64,000 nt of DNA from Croceicoccus pelagius (GCF_001661915.1 NZ_LYWY01000039.1:1-64000), one strand, 5' to 3'; positions 54,280 through 63,955 are shown, numbered from the stretch's first letter. A program made the numbers and translations. Notes: generated by a model from the letters alone, not told the origin.

Positions 54280-55150
54280 GATCAAGCGTTCGCATATCCG
54301 CCAGTTCCTCGCCGTGGTCGAAACCGGCAGCTTCACGCTGGCCGCCGGGCGTATCCGCGTGACGCAGCCGACGCTCTCGGCGGGCATTGCAGACCTTGAA
54401 CGCATGGTCGGATCGCGGCTCTTCGTGCGCGACCGGCGGCACGTGCGGTTGACCGAAGCAGGCGGACGTTTCCTGCCGTTGGCGCGGGAGCTGGACCGGA
54501 ATTTTCGCGCCGTCGACGGTTTCGGTGTGAGCGCGCAGGGCGACTGGCCCACGTTGAAGCTGGGCGTCATCCGGTCGGTGGCTGCGCCCCTGCTGGAAGC
54601 GGTTCTGGCGGGGCTGGGCGGGGCATTTTCGATCGAACTGGTCGAAGGCACCGATTCCGAGCTACGCGCCTCGCTTGCCAGCGGGCGGGTCGACATGATG
54701 CTGGGGCTGATCCGCGACGAGGATGACGGCGCGATCCCGTTGATCAGCGAGCCTTACGTCCTGTTCGTGCCGTCCTCGCACCGGCTGGCGGGGCAGGCAG
54801 TGGCTGAGCCTGAAACGCTGGGTTCCGAAGTCATGATAGCGCGCCGATCGTGTGAGGTTCTTGACCGGACCAGCACGTTCTTCACCCGCCTCCACGTTCG
54901 TCCGCGGTTTTCGCTGCGGAGCGATAGCGAGGAGCGGTGCATGGCGATGGTCGCGGCAGGGCTGGGCATCACCACCGCGCCGCTGTCGCACCGGCGCGAA
55001 GGGATCGAGCCGGTGGCCATCGAAGGATACGACTTCGCCCGCACGCTGGGACTGCGGGCCGATCCGGCGTGGCTGACGGACGAACGTGCCGCAGCCTGCC
55101 GGAAGGTCGCCGCAGACATCGCGGAACGCTTTGCGCCCGAGGCTCGTTGA
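54278..55150 (+). CDS. LysR family transcriptional regulator
   Basis: A 290-aa regulator with the N-terminal winged HTH MIKRSHIRQFLAVVETGSFTLAAGRIRVTQPTLSAGIADLERMVGSRLF (1-50) and a periplasmic-binding-protein-like effector domain (from about 90). It is read in the same direction as the following ivd-mcc operon, 119 bp upstream, which is less usual than the divergent layout. Matching inverted repeats lie over its own start and before ivd. It probably controls leucine/isovalerate catabolism in response to a pathway intermediate. Confidence 0.9.
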   Translation: MIKRSHIRQFLAVVETGSFTLAAGRIRVTQPTLSAGIADLERMVGSRLFVRDRRHVRLTEAGGRFLPLARELDRNFRAVDGFGVSAQGDWPTLKLGVIRSVAAPLLEAVLAGLGGAFSIELVEGTDSELRASLASGRVDMMLGLIRDEDDGAIPLISEPYVLFVPSSHRLAGQAVAEPETLGSEVMIARRSCEVLDRTSTFFTRLHVRPRFSLRSDSEERCMAMVAAGLGITTAPLSHRREGIEPVAIEGYDFARTLGLRADPAWLTDERAAACRKVAADIAERFAPEAR

Positions 55151-55165
55151 CCAAAGAAGGTGTTG

Positions 55166-55184
55166 TCATAGATTTTTTCTATGA
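55166..55184. promoter_or_regulatory. TCATAGA-TTTTT-TCTATGA inverted repeat before ivd
   Basis: Perfect 7-bp arms with a five-T centre, 86 bp upstream of the ivd start. It is the same design as the site over the lysR start, with shared TAG-n-TTTTT-n-CTATGA, and is the likely LysR-binding site of the leucine operon. Confidence 0.6.
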
Positions 55185-55269
55185 TGATCCGCTCCGACTT
55201 CCAATTTCTCTCCTGTCTGCCGGTCCGGTAGGAAGGGGGCAGACTAGAACATTCTTTGGGCAGGATTTC

Positions 55270-56433
55270 ATGCGAGCCACTCCCGAATTCGATTTCGCGC
55301 TGGGCGAAAGCGCCACGATGATCCGCGATACCGTCGCGCGTTTTGCCGACGAACAGATCATGCCGCTGGCCGATCGCATCGACCGCGACGACTGGTTCCC
55401 CCGCGACGAGTTGTGGCAGCAGATGGGCGAGCTTGGCCTGCACGGCGTGACCGTGTCGGAGGAATACGGCGGCCTCGGCCTCGGCTATCTCGATCACCTG
55501 ATCGCGGTTGAGGAAGTGAGCCGCGCCAGTGCCTCGCTCGGCCTGTCATACGGCGCGCATTCCAACTTGTGCGTCAACCAGATCCACCGCTGGGGCAGCG
55601 ACGCGCAGAAGGCGAAGTACCTGCCCAAGCTGGTCAGCGGCGAACACGTCGGTTCCCTCGCGATGAGCGAGGCTGGCGCGGGCAGCGACGTCGTTTCGAT
55701 GAAGATGCGCGCGGACAAGGCCGATGGCGGCTGGGTGCTGAATGGTACCAAGTTCTGGATCACCAATGCGCCTTATGCCGACACGCTGGTCGTCTATGGC
55801 AAGACCGACCCCGATGCAGGCCCGCGCGGTATTACGACGTTCCTGATCGAGAAGGACTTCGAAGGCTTCTCCATCGGTCAGAAGATCGAGAAGATGGGCA
55901 TGCGCGGATCGCCCACGGCGGAACTGGTCTTCGATGACTGCTTCGTGCCGGACGAAAACGTCATGGCCGGTGTCGGCGAAGGCGTGAAGGTCCTGATGAG
56001 CGGGCTCGATTACGAGCGCGTCGTGCTTTCGGGTGTTCAGCTTGGCATCATCCAGGCCTGTCTCGACGTCGTCATTCCCTACGTGCGCGAACGCAAGCAG
56101 TTCGGCCGCCCGATTGGCGAATTCCAGCTCATGCAGGCCAAAATCGCCGACATGTACGTGGGGCTGCAGTCAGCGCGCGCCTATTCCTACGCCGTCGCCA
56201 AGGCCTGCGATGCGGGCCAGACGACGCGCTTCGACGCGGCGGGCGCGATCCTGCTGGCATCCGAAAACGCCTTCCGCGCCGCTGGCGAGGCAGTCCAGGC
56301 ATTGGGCGGTGCGGGATACACCACCGACTGGCCGGTCGAACGGTTCCTGCGCGATGCCAAGCTGCTCGACATCGGTGCCGGGACCAACGAGATCCGCCGC
56401 ATGCTGATCGGCCGGGAGCTGATGAAGGGATGA
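55270..56433 (+). CDS. ivd: isovaleryl-CoA dehydrogenase
   Basis: A 387-aa FAD enzyme oxidising isovaleryl-CoA to 3-methylcrotonyl-CoA and feeding ETF. The catalytic Glu is at 249 in SGLDYERVVLSG, the helix position characteristic of isovaleryl-CoA dehydrogenases rather than the C-terminal position of other acyl-CoA dehydrogenases. AMSEAGAGSDVVSMKM, KFWITNAPYADTLVVY and QALGGAGYTTDWPVERFLRDAKLLDIGAGTNEIRR are the other signatures. ATG 55270 gives the family N-terminus. Neighbouring mccB and mccA carry out the next leucine-degradation step. Confidence 0.93.
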   Translation: MRATPEFDFALGESATMIRDTVARFADEQIMPLADRIDRDDWFPRDELWQQMGELGLHGVTVSEEYGGLGLGYLDHLIAVEEVSRASASLGLSYGAHSNLCVNQIHRWGSDAQKAKYLPKLVSGEHVGSLAMSEAGAGSDVVSMKMRADKADGGWVLNGTKFWITNAPYADTLVVYGKTDPDAGPRGITTFLIEKDFEGFSIGQKIEKMGMRGSPTAELVFDDCFVPDENVMAGVGEGVKVLMSGLDYERVVLSGVQLGIIQACLDVVIPYVRERKQFGRPIGEFQLMQAKIADMYVGLQSARAYSYAVAKACDAGQTTRFDAAGAILLASENAFRAAGEAVQALGGAGYTTDWPVERFLRDAKLLDIGAGTNEIRRMLIGRELMKG

Positions 56434-56723
56434 GCGAGACCACCCTTACCGCTTTGCAATATTACGGAGCGGGAGCCGCGCTTGTCGCCGCGTTCCTCGT
56501 CTCGTTGAATCTTGGAGAGCGGATTACGGGTTGGGCTTTCGTGCTCTTCGTCACCAGTTCGATCGCGCTGATCGCGTGGGGTTTCCTGAATGATGAAGGT
56601 GCAGGCATCGGCTGGCAGAACGTCGGCCTGCTCGGCATCAACATCGTTGGCGTTTTCCGCCACCTGATCTTTCCGCGATCCCGCAACAACTCACAATTTC
56701 GCAAGAAGGTTCCCCCTGAATGA
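56430..56723 (+). CDS. small membrane protein of unknown function
   Basis: 97 aa with three hydrophobic segments: [39 protein letters not shown] and [21 protein letters not shown] charged tail follows ([16 protein letters not shown]). It overlaps ivd by 4 bp and mccB by 4 bp, so it is translated as part of the leucine operon. The pattern resembles small PnuC- or CBU_0592-like membrane proteins but no family is certain. A direct role in leucine breakdown is not obvious. Confidence 0.78.
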   Translation: MSETTLTALQYYGAGAALVAAFLVSLNLGERITGWAFVLFVTSSIALIAWGFLNDEGAGIGWQNVGLLGINIVGVFRHLIFPRSRNNSQFRKKVPPE

Positions 56724-58321
56724 GCGCACCTGTTCTCAATTCGAAGCTGGACCTGTCATCGCCCGAGGCGCAGGCGCGCAGGCGCCATAACAAGGCGCTG
56801 GCCGAAGAACTTCGCGCGAAGGTGGCCGAAGCCTCGCTGGGCGGGGCGGAACGCCACCGCGAACGCCACGTTGCGCGGGGCAAGCTGCTGGCGCGCGATC
56901 GTGTCGAACGCCTGCTCGATCCGGGCGCGCCGTTCCTTGAGGTCGGGCAGCTGGCTGCGAACGGCATGTATGGCGGCGACGTCCACGGGGCGAGCATGAT
57001 CGCCGGCATCGGCGTCGTATCGGGCCGTCAGTGCATGATCATCGCCAACGATCCCACCGTGAAGGGCGGATCGTACTACCCGATGACGGTAAAGAAGCAT
57101 TTGCGCGCGCAGGAGATCGCCGAGGAAAACCGCCTGCCGTGCATCTACCTCGTCGATAGTGGCGGCGCGAACCTGCCCTATCAGGCGGAAGTATTCCCCG
57201 ACCGCGACCATTTTGGCCGCATCTTCTACAATCAGGCGCGGATGAGCGGCATGGGCATTCCCCAGATCGCCTGCGTCATGGGCAGCTGCACCGCAGGCGG
57301 CGCCTACGTTCCGGCGATGAGCGACGAGACCGTGATCGTGCGAGAACAGGGCACGATCTTCCTTGCCGGACCGCCGCTGGTGAAAGCTGCGACGGGAGAG
57401 GAAATCAGCGCCGAAGACCTTGGCGGCGGCGATCTGCACACCCGCAAGTCGGGCGTGGCCGATCACTTGGCCGAAAACGACGAACACGCGCTGGCCATCG
57501 TGCGTGACATCGTCAGCCACCTTGGCCCTAACGAAGGCGCGAAGCTGGCCCTGCAGGCCGCCGTTCCGCCCAAATACGACGCGGACGAGCTTTACGCGAT
57601 CATCCCCGACGACGTGCGCGCGCCCTATGACGTCCACGAAGTCATCGCGCGCATCGTCGACGCGAGCGAGTTTCACGAGTTCAAGCCGCTCTACGGCAAT
57701 ACGCTCGTCACCGGCTTTGCCCATATCCACGGGATGCCGGTCGCGATCCTTGCCAACAACGGCGTGCTGTTTTCGGAAAGCGCGCAAAAGGGCGCACACT
57801 TCATCGAACTGGCGTGCCAGCGGCGCATTCCGCTGCTGTTCCTGCAGAACATTTCGGGCTTCATGGTCGGCGGCAAGTACGAGGCAGAAGGCATCGCCAA
57901 GCACGGTGCGAAGCTGGTAACCGCAGTCGCCACGGCGCAAGTGCCGAAGATCACGGTGCTGATCGGCGGCAGCTTCGGAGCGGGCAACTATGGCATGGCG
58001 GGCCGCGCCTATCAGCCGCGCTTCCTGTTTTCCTGGCCCAACAGCCGCATCTCGGTCATGGGCGGCGAACAGGCGGCCAGCGTGCTCGCCACCGTCCACC
58101 GCGATGCCGACAAGTGGAGCGCGGAGGAAGCCGAGGAATTCAAGGCCCCGATCCGCCAGAAGTACGAGGACGAGGGCAACCCCTACTACGCCACCGCGCG
58201 GATGTGGGACGACGGCGTTATCGATCCGGCACAGACCCGCGACGTGCTGGGCCTCGCCTTTGCCGCCGCGCTGGAAGCGCCCATCCCCAAGCGTGCGCCG
58301 TTCGGCGTGTTCAGGATGTGA
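56720..58321 (+). CDS. mccB: 3-methylcrotonyl-CoA carboxylase beta subunit (carboxyltransferase)
   Basis: The 533-aa crotonase-fold carboxyltransferase subunit that moves CO2 from biotin to 3-methylcrotonyl-CoA. Signatures are [97 protein letters not shown] and [16 protein letters not shown]. The oxyanion-hole glycines are present. Length and the LAANGMYG segment suit MCC beta better than propionyl-CoA carboxylase. It overlaps the genes on both sides. Confidence 0.94.
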   Translation: MSAPVLNSKLDLSSPEAQARRRHNKALAEELRAKVAEASLGGAERHRERHVARGKLLARDRVERLLDPGAPFLEVGQLAANGMYGGDVHGASMIAGIGVVSGRQCMIIANDPTVKGGSYYPMTVKKHLRAQEIAEENRLPCIYLVDSGGANLPYQAEVFPDRDHFGRIFYNQARMSGMGIPQIACVMGSCTAGGAYVPAMSDETVIVREQGTIFLAGPPLVKAATGEEISAEDLGGGDLHTRKSGVADHLAENDEHALAIVRDIVSHLGPNEGAKLALQAAVPPKYDADELYAIIPDDVRAPYDVHEVIARIVDASEFHEFKPLYGNTLVTGFAHIHGMPVAILANNGVLFSESAQKGAHFIELACQRRIPLLFLQNISGFMVGGKYEAEGIAKHGAKLVTAVATAQVPKITVLIGGSFGAGNYGMAGRAYQPRFLFSWPNSRISVMGGEQAASVLATVHRDADKWSAEEAEEFKAPIRQKYEDEGNPYYATARMWDDGVIDPAQTRDVLGLAFAAALEAPIPKRAPFGVFRM

Positions 58322-58719
58322 TGGCGATGTGGGCGATTCTATTTGGCGATGAATGCGAAGTTACGCCTGACCGGGAGTGGGTCGACGACGCCCTTGCTCG
58401 CATGCCTTACGCGAAGAGCGGCAATCAATGGCTCTGCCTGATGCGTGATGATGGCGATCAGATGAACGTCCTGTGGCAATCGCCTGCCTATTTCTTCGAA
58501 TGGAATAATGAAGAGATGGGGGGTGCCCTCGCTGGATACCGCGCTGGCGAGGGTCTTGATCATCGACCTCAAGAACGAACAGGCTTCCTGGGAAACTTGT
58601 TCGGGAAAAAGGCTGGGCTGACGGGCAGCGGATTCTCGCAATCCGAGGCAACCGCCATGCTGGATGCCTATGTGAGAGGAACTCCGGCCTTCCCCGACTT
58701 GCATTGGGAGCCATTATAG
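58321..58719 (+). CDS. hypothetical protein set between mccB and mccA
   Basis: 132 aa, unrecognised. It starts on the last base of the mccB stop (TGATG) and ends 2 bp before mccA, so it is in the same message. It opens [28 protein letters not shown], has a Trp/Phe-rich middle (NVLWQSPAYFFEWNNEEMGG) and a Gly-rich part (GFLGNLFGKKAGLTGSGFSQSEA). No membrane segment or signal. Base composition and codon use look more mixed than in the genes beside it, suggesting insertion into an older mccB-mccA pair. Confidence 0.7.
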   Translation: MAMWAILFGDECEVTPDREWVDDALARMPYAKSGNQWLCLMRDDGDQMNVLWQSPAYFFEWNNEEMGGALAGYRAGEGLDHRPQERTGFLGNLFGKKAGLTGSGFSQSEATAMLDAYVRGTPAFPDLHWEPL

Positions 58720-58721
58720 AA

Positions 58722-60629
58722 ATGATCAAATCAATCCTCATCGCCAATCGCGGCGAGATCGCCTGCCGTGTTATTCGCACCGCGCGTGCCATGGGCATCC
58801 GCACGGTCGCGGTCTATTCCGATGCCGATGCCAACTCGCTCCACGTTCGCATGGCGGACGAGGCGGTGCACATCGGCCCGTCACCCGCTGCCGAAAGCTA
58901 TCTTGTCGGTGAGCGCATCATTGCCGCCGCCAAGGACACCGGCGCAGAGGCGATCCACCCCGGCTATGGCTTCCTGTCGGAGAACGCTGCCTTCGCGCAG
59001 GCGGTGCTCGATGCAGGGCTCGTCTGGGTCGGCCCCAAGCCTGCCAGTATCAACGCCATGGGCCTGAAGGACGCGGCCAAGGCGCTGATGGCAGAGGCGG
59101 GCGTGCCGGTTACGCCCGGCTACATGGGTGAGGACCAGTCGGACGAGCGGCTGAAGGCCGAGGCCGACGCGATCGGCTACCCCGTGCTGATCAAGGCCGT
59201 TGCCGGTGGCGGCGGCAAGGGGATGCGTAAGGTCGACGAGGCTGGCGAGTTCCTGGCCGCGCTAGAATCCTGCCGCCGCGAGGCGCGGGCGAGTTTCGGT
59301 AACGACGTCGTCCTGATCGAGAAGTTCATCCTCTCGCCCCGCCATATCGAGGTGCAGGTTTTCGGCGATGCCCACGGCAACGTCGTTCACCTGTTCGAGC
59401 GTGACTGCTCGCTCCAGCGCCGTCACCAGAAGGTGATCGAGGAAGCGCCCGCACCCGGCATGGACCCCGAAACGCGCGAGGCGATCTGCGCCGCCGCGGT
59501 CAAGGCCGCGCAGGCGGTGAATTACGAAGGCGCAGGCACGATCGAGTTCATTGCCGATGCCAGCGAAGGCCTGCGCGCCGATCGCACGTGGTTCATGGAG
59601 ATGAACACGCGGCTTCAGGTCGAACATCCGGTGACCGAGGAAATCACCGGCGTCGACCTGGTCGAATGGCAGATCCGCGTCGCCAGCGGCGAACTGATCC
59701 CCAAGGGTCAGGACGAGCTGTCGATCAACGGCCACGCGATCGAGGCACGCCTCTATGCCGAAGACCCCGCCAGCGGCTTCCTGCCGAGCACGGGACGGCT
59801 GGACCACTTGTCGTTCGGACTTGCCACCCGTATCGAAACCGGCGTCGAGGAAGGCGGGCAGGTTTCGCCCTTCTATGACCCGATGATTGCCAAAGTCGTC
59901 TGCCATGCCGAGGATCGCGACACTGCTATCGATGATCTGGTCGCCTCGCTTGCCGATACCGAGGTCTGGCCGGTTCGTACCAATGCGGGCTTCCTCGTGC
60001 GCGCCCTGGATGCCGGGGATTTCCGCGACGCGAAGCTCGATACCGGATTCATCGAACGGCACGGCGATGAACTGGTGCCCGATGGTGAGGCCGACGACAT
60101 GGTCTGGAATGTCGCGGCGCGCATTGCCTATGGCGATGCGGATGGGGATTTGGCCGGTTTCCGCCTGAATGCGCCGGTGCGCCGCAGCGTCTGGCTGTCG
60201 CATCGCGGGGAAGGGCGCGTGCTCGATCTTGCGGCGGCAGAGGCGGACAGTACGGCAGTCGGCGAAATGACGCCCGACTTCTTCTCTACCGATGACACGC
60301 TGGTCACCGGCTATGCCGATGGTGACCACGTCATCGTGTTTGCCGACGGCATGGGATACGGTTTCGATACCGTCATGCGCGGATCGGGCCATGGTTCGGC
60401 CCACGACGGCGATATCCTTGCGCCCATGCCTGGCAAGGTTCTTGCGCTCGACGTTGCCGAGGGTGACGAGGTCCGGGAAGGCCAGCGCCTGATGGTGCTG
60501 GAAGCGATGAAGATGGAACACGCACTGACCGCGCCCTTCGACGGGACGGTCGCCGATCTGGCGGCCGAGATCGGCGGTCAGGTCGAAGTCGAAGCCCTGC
60601 TTGCGCGGATCGAACCCAAGGAGGAGTGA
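58722..60629 (+). CDS. mccA: 3-methylcrotonyl-CoA carboxylase alpha subunit (biotin carboxylase/BCCP)
   Basis: A 635-aa biotin-dependent subunit. The ATP-grasp biotin carboxylase domain (1 to about 450) has SILIANRGEIACRVIRTARAMG, KAVAGGGGKGMRKV, the catalytic region HIEVQVFGDAHGNVVHLFERDCSLQRRHQKVIEEAP and FMEMNTRLQVEHPVTEEITG. The C-terminal carrier domain has LEAMKMEH with the biotinyl Lys at 597. It could be mistaken for propionyl- or geranyl-CoA carboxylase, but ivd and mccB in the operon favour leucine degradation. Genes for methylglutaconyl-CoA hydratase and HMG-CoA lyase are not in the window. Confidence 0.92.
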   Translation: MIKSILIANRGEIACRVIRTARAMGIRTVAVYSDADANSLHVRMADEAVHIGPSPAAESYLVGERIIAAAKDTGAEAIHPGYGFLSENAAFAQAVLDAGLVWVGPKPASINAMGLKDAAKALMAEAGVPVTPGYMGEDQSDERLKAEADAIGYPVLIKAVAGGGGKGMRKVDEAGEFLAALESCRREARASFGNDVVLIEKFILSPRHIEVQVFGDAHGNVVHLFERDCSLQRRHQKVIEEAPAPGMDPETREAICAAAVKAAQAVNYEGAGTIEFIADASEGLRADRTWFMEMNTRLQVEHPVTEEITGVDLVEWQIRVASGELIPKGQDELSINGHAIEARLYAEDPASGFLPSTGRLDHLSFGLATRIETGVEEGGQVSPFYDPMIAKVVCHAEDRDTAIDDLVASLADTEVWPVRTNAGFLVRALDAGDFRDAKLDTGFIERHGDELVPDGEADDMVWNVAARIAYGDADGDLAGFRLNAPVRRSVWLSHRGEGRVLDLAAAEADSTAVGEMTPDFFSTDDTLVTGYADGDHVIVFADGMGYGFDTVMRGSGHGSAHDGDILAPMPGKVLALDVAEGDEVREGQRLMVLEAMKMEHALTAPFDGTVADLAAEIGGQVEVEALLARIEPKEE

Positions 60630-60678
60630 CACCTTAGCAACACCCTGTAGAAGCGGTGACAGACAATTCGACGCCCTG

Positions 60679-60717
60679 TTGACATGCCGTTTGATAACGT
60701 TCACATGAACGTTCACA
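60679..60717 (+). promoter_or_regulatory. TTGACA box and doubled AACGTTCACA operator before TonB receptor 2
   Basis: TTGACA (60679-60684) is a -35 candidate. Downstream, AACGTTCACA occurs twice in direct order (60696-60705 and 60708-60717), 12 bp apart, forming an inverted AACGTTCA/TGAACGTT repeat (60696-60713) and a perfect TGAACGTTCA palindrome (60706-60715) with the central CG common in LacI-family sites. Its position over the -10 region suggests repression. Confidence 0.55.
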
Positions 60718-60775
60718 ACGCATTTCACCGGACGGAATCGGGGTCTACCGATTCGACGGGCAGGGGAGAGGACTG

Positions 60776-63724
60776 ATGGCGCGACGCAGCGTGCGTATTG
60801 CATTTACATTCATGACCGGGGCTTCGGCCCTTGCAATGGCTGCTGCTCCGCAGGCTGCCATGGCTCAGGACGCGATGACGGCGGCATCCGACGCCGAAGA
60901 AGACAACGTCATCATCGTCACCGGCATCCGCGCCTCGCTGCAGGCTGCGGCCGACATCAAGCGCGACGCGCAGGGTGTTGTCGACGCGATCAGCGCGGAA
61001 GACATCGGCAAGTTCCCCGACACGAACCTTGCCGAATCGCTTCAGCGCATCACCGGCGTTTCGATCGACCGCAACAGCGGTGAAGGTTCGACCGTTACGG
61101 TTCGCGGCTTCGGTCCCGATTTCAATCTCGTCCTGCTGAATGGCCGCCAGATGCCCGCATCCGGCCTTGGCGGTTGCTGCGAAGCGCCTGCTTCGCGCAG
61201 CTTCGATTTCGCCAACCTCGCATCCGAAGGGGTTGCCGCGGTCGAGGTCTACAAGTCGGGCCGCGCCTCGCTGCCCACCGGCGGTATCGGTTCGGTCATC
61301 AACATCCGCACGCCGCGTCCGCTGGACCGTCCGGGCCTGCAGGGCAGCGTCGCTGCCAAGGCCGTGAAGGACCACACTTTCGACGGCACCAAGATCACCC
61401 CCGAACTGTCGGGCATCGTCAGCAGCACGTTCGCCGACGATACGATCGGTGTCCTGCTGTCCGGTTCGTACCAGCGCCGCAAGGCAAGCCTGGCGCAGTT
61501 CAATGCCGGTTGGCGCGAAGGCTATCTGGGCGACGAAAACAACTGGGGCTCGCTGGGTTATGGCCCGAATGTCGAAAACCGCCCCGACGCGACCGACACC
61601 TACCAGATTCCGCAGAACGCCGGTTACGATTTCACCGACATCGATCGCGAACGCTTTAACGGCCAGGCCGTGCTGCAGGTTGCGCCCAGCGACCAGATCA
61701 ACGCCACGATCGACTACACGTTCTCGCAGAACACGATCGACGCGCGTACGAATTCCATCGGCGTGTGGTTCAATCACGGCGACACGCAGAGCAGCTGGAC
61801 CGACGGCCCGTCGGCTGGCCCGAATTTCTATGCCGAGGCATTCGGACCCGGAAAGGACCTTGCCATCACCGGCGCGGTCGCGGCCAACCGCAGCATCAAC
61901 CACTCGCTGGGCGGCAACATCGAATGGGAACACCCCAGCGGCATGCGCTGGGAACTGGACGCCCACCATTCGACTGCCGAATCGAAACCGACTTCGCCTT
62001 ATGGCAGCAACATCGCCGTCGGCTCGGCCATCTTCGGTGTGGAATCGCAGGCCATCGACTTCACCTCGGACATGCCGGTCATCTCGGCCAACATGTACCC
62101 CGGCTCGGAAATCGATGCCTCGAACATCCGCCCGGCAGGCAACGCCTTCCGCAACGCCTACATGCGTAACCGGATCAACGAGATCTCGCTGAAGGGCGGC
62201 TACGATTTCGACGCGGGCTTCATCGAAAGCCTCGATTTCGGCGTGACCTACACCGAGAACAAGGTCCGTTCGGCCTACGGCTTCATCCAGAACGATACCT
62301 GGGGCGGCACGCTGACGGCCGATGAGACGCCGGACGACCTGTTCACGATCAACAACCTGCCGGAAGACCTTTCGGGCATGAACGGCGCGAACGACCCGTC
62401 GATCATCCCGAGCTATTTCCAGGTGGATACCGCGGGCCTTATCAATCTGCTCGACAGCCAGATCGGAATCTGCGCCGGCACGGGCGCAGGTCCGGGCACT
62501 TGCCTTGCCGACTACACGATCGATCGCACCGTCAATGAAAAGACGCTGGCCCCGTTCATCCAGTCGACGCATGCCTTCGATCTGCTTGCTGGCGAAGCAC
62601 ACCTGCGTCTCGGCATGCGGTATGAAGAGACCACGATCAATTCGCGTGCCCAAGTTCCGGTTCCGACCAGCACTGCGTGGGTCGGCGCGAACGAAATCGC
62701 GATAAACTACAGCGACAACGGCGACTTCACCCGTCTCAAGGGCAGCTACGACAATTGGCTCCCGGCGATCGATTTCGACATGACGCCGATCGACAACGTG
62801 AAGCTGCGTGCGGCCTACAGCCACACGATCACGCGTCCGCGCTACGATCTTCTGCAGGGCGGCCTGACGCTTGCCGCGCCGATCCGTCCCGATGGCGGCA
62901 CCACCGCGTCGGCGGGCAACCCAGGCCTGCTTCCCTACAAGTCGAAGAACATCGATGCTTCGGCTGAATGGTATTATGATACGGCCAGCTACGTGTCGGT
63001 CGGCTACTTCCGCAAGAAGGTGTCGAACTTCCCCGTCACCGGCGTTACCGAAGGTCCGCTTTACGGCCTGACGAACCCAGCGCAGGGACGTGGCGGAGAG
63101 CTGATCGCAGAAGCGGCAGCCGCTCTTCCGGCAGGTTCGAACTTCGACGAGCAGCTGGCATATGTGGCCGCGAACTATCCCAGCGTGATCGATCCGGTCA
63201 CGGGCGGCATCCTGGGCCAGTCGGGCGATCCGCTGGTCAACTTCCGCCTGTCGCAGCCTTTCAACGGCGACCGCACCGCGACGCTCGACGGCTGGGAATT
63301 CGCGATCCAGCACAACTTCTGGGATACCGGCTTCGGTGCGATCCTGAACTACACGATCGTCAACAGCGATACGTTCTATGACAACACGCTGCGCTATACC
63401 GAAACGCAGTTCGCCATCACCGGCGTCAGCGACAGTGCGAATGCCGTGCTGTTTTACGACAAGGGCCCGCTGCAGGCGCGTATCGCCTACAACTGGCGCG
63501 ATGGCTTCCTGTCCGGATATGACACCGATCCGTACTACATCGAAAGCTACGGCCAGTTCGATGCAAGCGCGAGCTATGAGTTCATTCCGGGCCTGACCGG
63601 CTTTGTCGAAGGCATCAACATCACGAATGCCGATCGCAAGGGCCACAGGCGCAACGATCAGTCGGTCTTCTTCGCGGCACCGGGTTATGCCCGCTACGCG
63701 GCAGGTGTCCGCCTGAACTTCTGA
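60776..63724 (+). CDS. TonB-dependent receptor (TIGR01782-like clade)
   Basis: A 982-aa outer-membrane transporter. The signal peptide is MARRSVRIAFTFMTGASALAM..AMAQ, then the TonB box NVIIVTGIRASLQAAADIKRDA. The plug domain has SAEDIGKFPDTNLAESLQRI and GSTVTVRGFGPDFNLVLLNGR, the markers of the large caulobacterial/sphingomonad carbohydrate-linked clade. The 22-strand barrel ends AAGVRLNF with terminal Phe. It is intact, unlike the receptor at 11195. GGGGAGAGG lies 7 bases before the ATG. The flanking operator looks LacI-like, pointing to a sugar or glycan substrate. Confidence 0.94.
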   Translation: MARRSVRIAFTFMTGASALAMAAAPQAAMAQDAMTAASDAEEDNVIIVTGIRASLQAAADIKRDAQGVVDAISAEDIGKFPDTNLAESLQRITGVSIDRNSGEGSTVTVRGFGPDFNLVLLNGRQMPASGLGGCCEAPASRSFDFANLASEGVAAVEVYKSGRASLPTGGIGSVINIRTPRPLDRPGLQGSVAAKAVKDHTFDGTKITPELSGIVSSTFADDTIGVLLSGSYQRRKASLAQFNAGWREGYLGDENNWGSLGYGPNVENRPDATDTYQIPQNAGYDFTDIDRERFNGQAVLQVAPSDQINATIDYTFSQNTIDARTNSIGVWFNHGDTQSSWTDGPSAGPNFYAEAFGPGKDLAITGAVAANRSINHSLGGNIEWEHPSGMRWELDAHHSTAESKPTSPYGSNIAVGSAIFGVESQAIDFTSDMPVISANMYPGSEIDASNIRPAGNAFRNAYMRNRINEISLKGGYDFDAGFIESLDFGVTYTENKVRSAYGFIQNDTWGGTLTADETPDDLFTINNLPEDLSGMNGANDPSIIPSYFQVDTAGLINLLDSQIGICAGTGAGPGTCLADYTIDRTVNEKTLAPFIQSTHAFDLLAGEAHLRLGMRYEETTINSRAQVPVPTSTAWVGANEIAINYSDNGDFTRLKGSYDNWLPAIDFDMTPIDNVKLRAAYSHTITRPRYDLLQGGLTLAAPIRPDGGTTASAGNPGLLPYKSKNIDASAEWYYDTASYVSVGYFRKKVSNFPVTGVTEGPLYGLTNPAQGRGGELIAEAAAALPAGSNFDEQLAYVAANYPSVIDPVTGGILGQSGDPLVNFRLSQPFNGDRTATLDGWEFAIQHNFWDTGFGAILNYTIVNSDTFYDNTLRYTETQFAITGVSDSANAVLFYDKGPLQARIAYNWRDGFLSGYDTDPYYIESYGQFDASASYEFIPGLTGFVEGINITNADRKGHRRNDQSVFFAAPGYARYAAGVRLNF

Positions 63725-63735
63725 TCCGGCGACGC

Positions 63736-63765
63736 GCCAGTGCGGGAGAGCGACCCCGCACTGGC
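63736..63765 (+). terminator. strong hairpin after TonB receptor 2
   Basis: GCCAGTGCGGG (63736-63746) pairs perfectly with CCCGCACTGGC (63755-63765), an 11-bp GC-rich stem with an 8-nt loop, 12 bases after the stop. There is no T-tract, as for the other hairpins in this window. The bases from 63766 to 63955 otherwise show no gene. Confidence 0.6.
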
Positions 63766-63955
63766 CGCCACTCGCCAGATAAGCGCGGCACCCCCGCGTC
63801 ATGTCCGGTCCAACCCCCAAGCGCGACCGGGCTTGATCCGGGGCCGTGCAATGAACGAAGGTCGTCCGCGCCATTCTCCCTCGCGCGCGGACGGCTTTCG
63901 TCATTTAAGACCATGTGGAATATAACGACAAAAAGGGTGAGCAGGACGTAAGGCA

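Noticed and set aside
60725-63904. A 1059-codon open frame on the minus strand opposite TonB receptor 2
   Set aside because: The plus-strand frame has a signal peptide, TonB box, plug and terminal Phe. The minus frame is repetitive Val/Arg/Asp-rich sequence without any domain.
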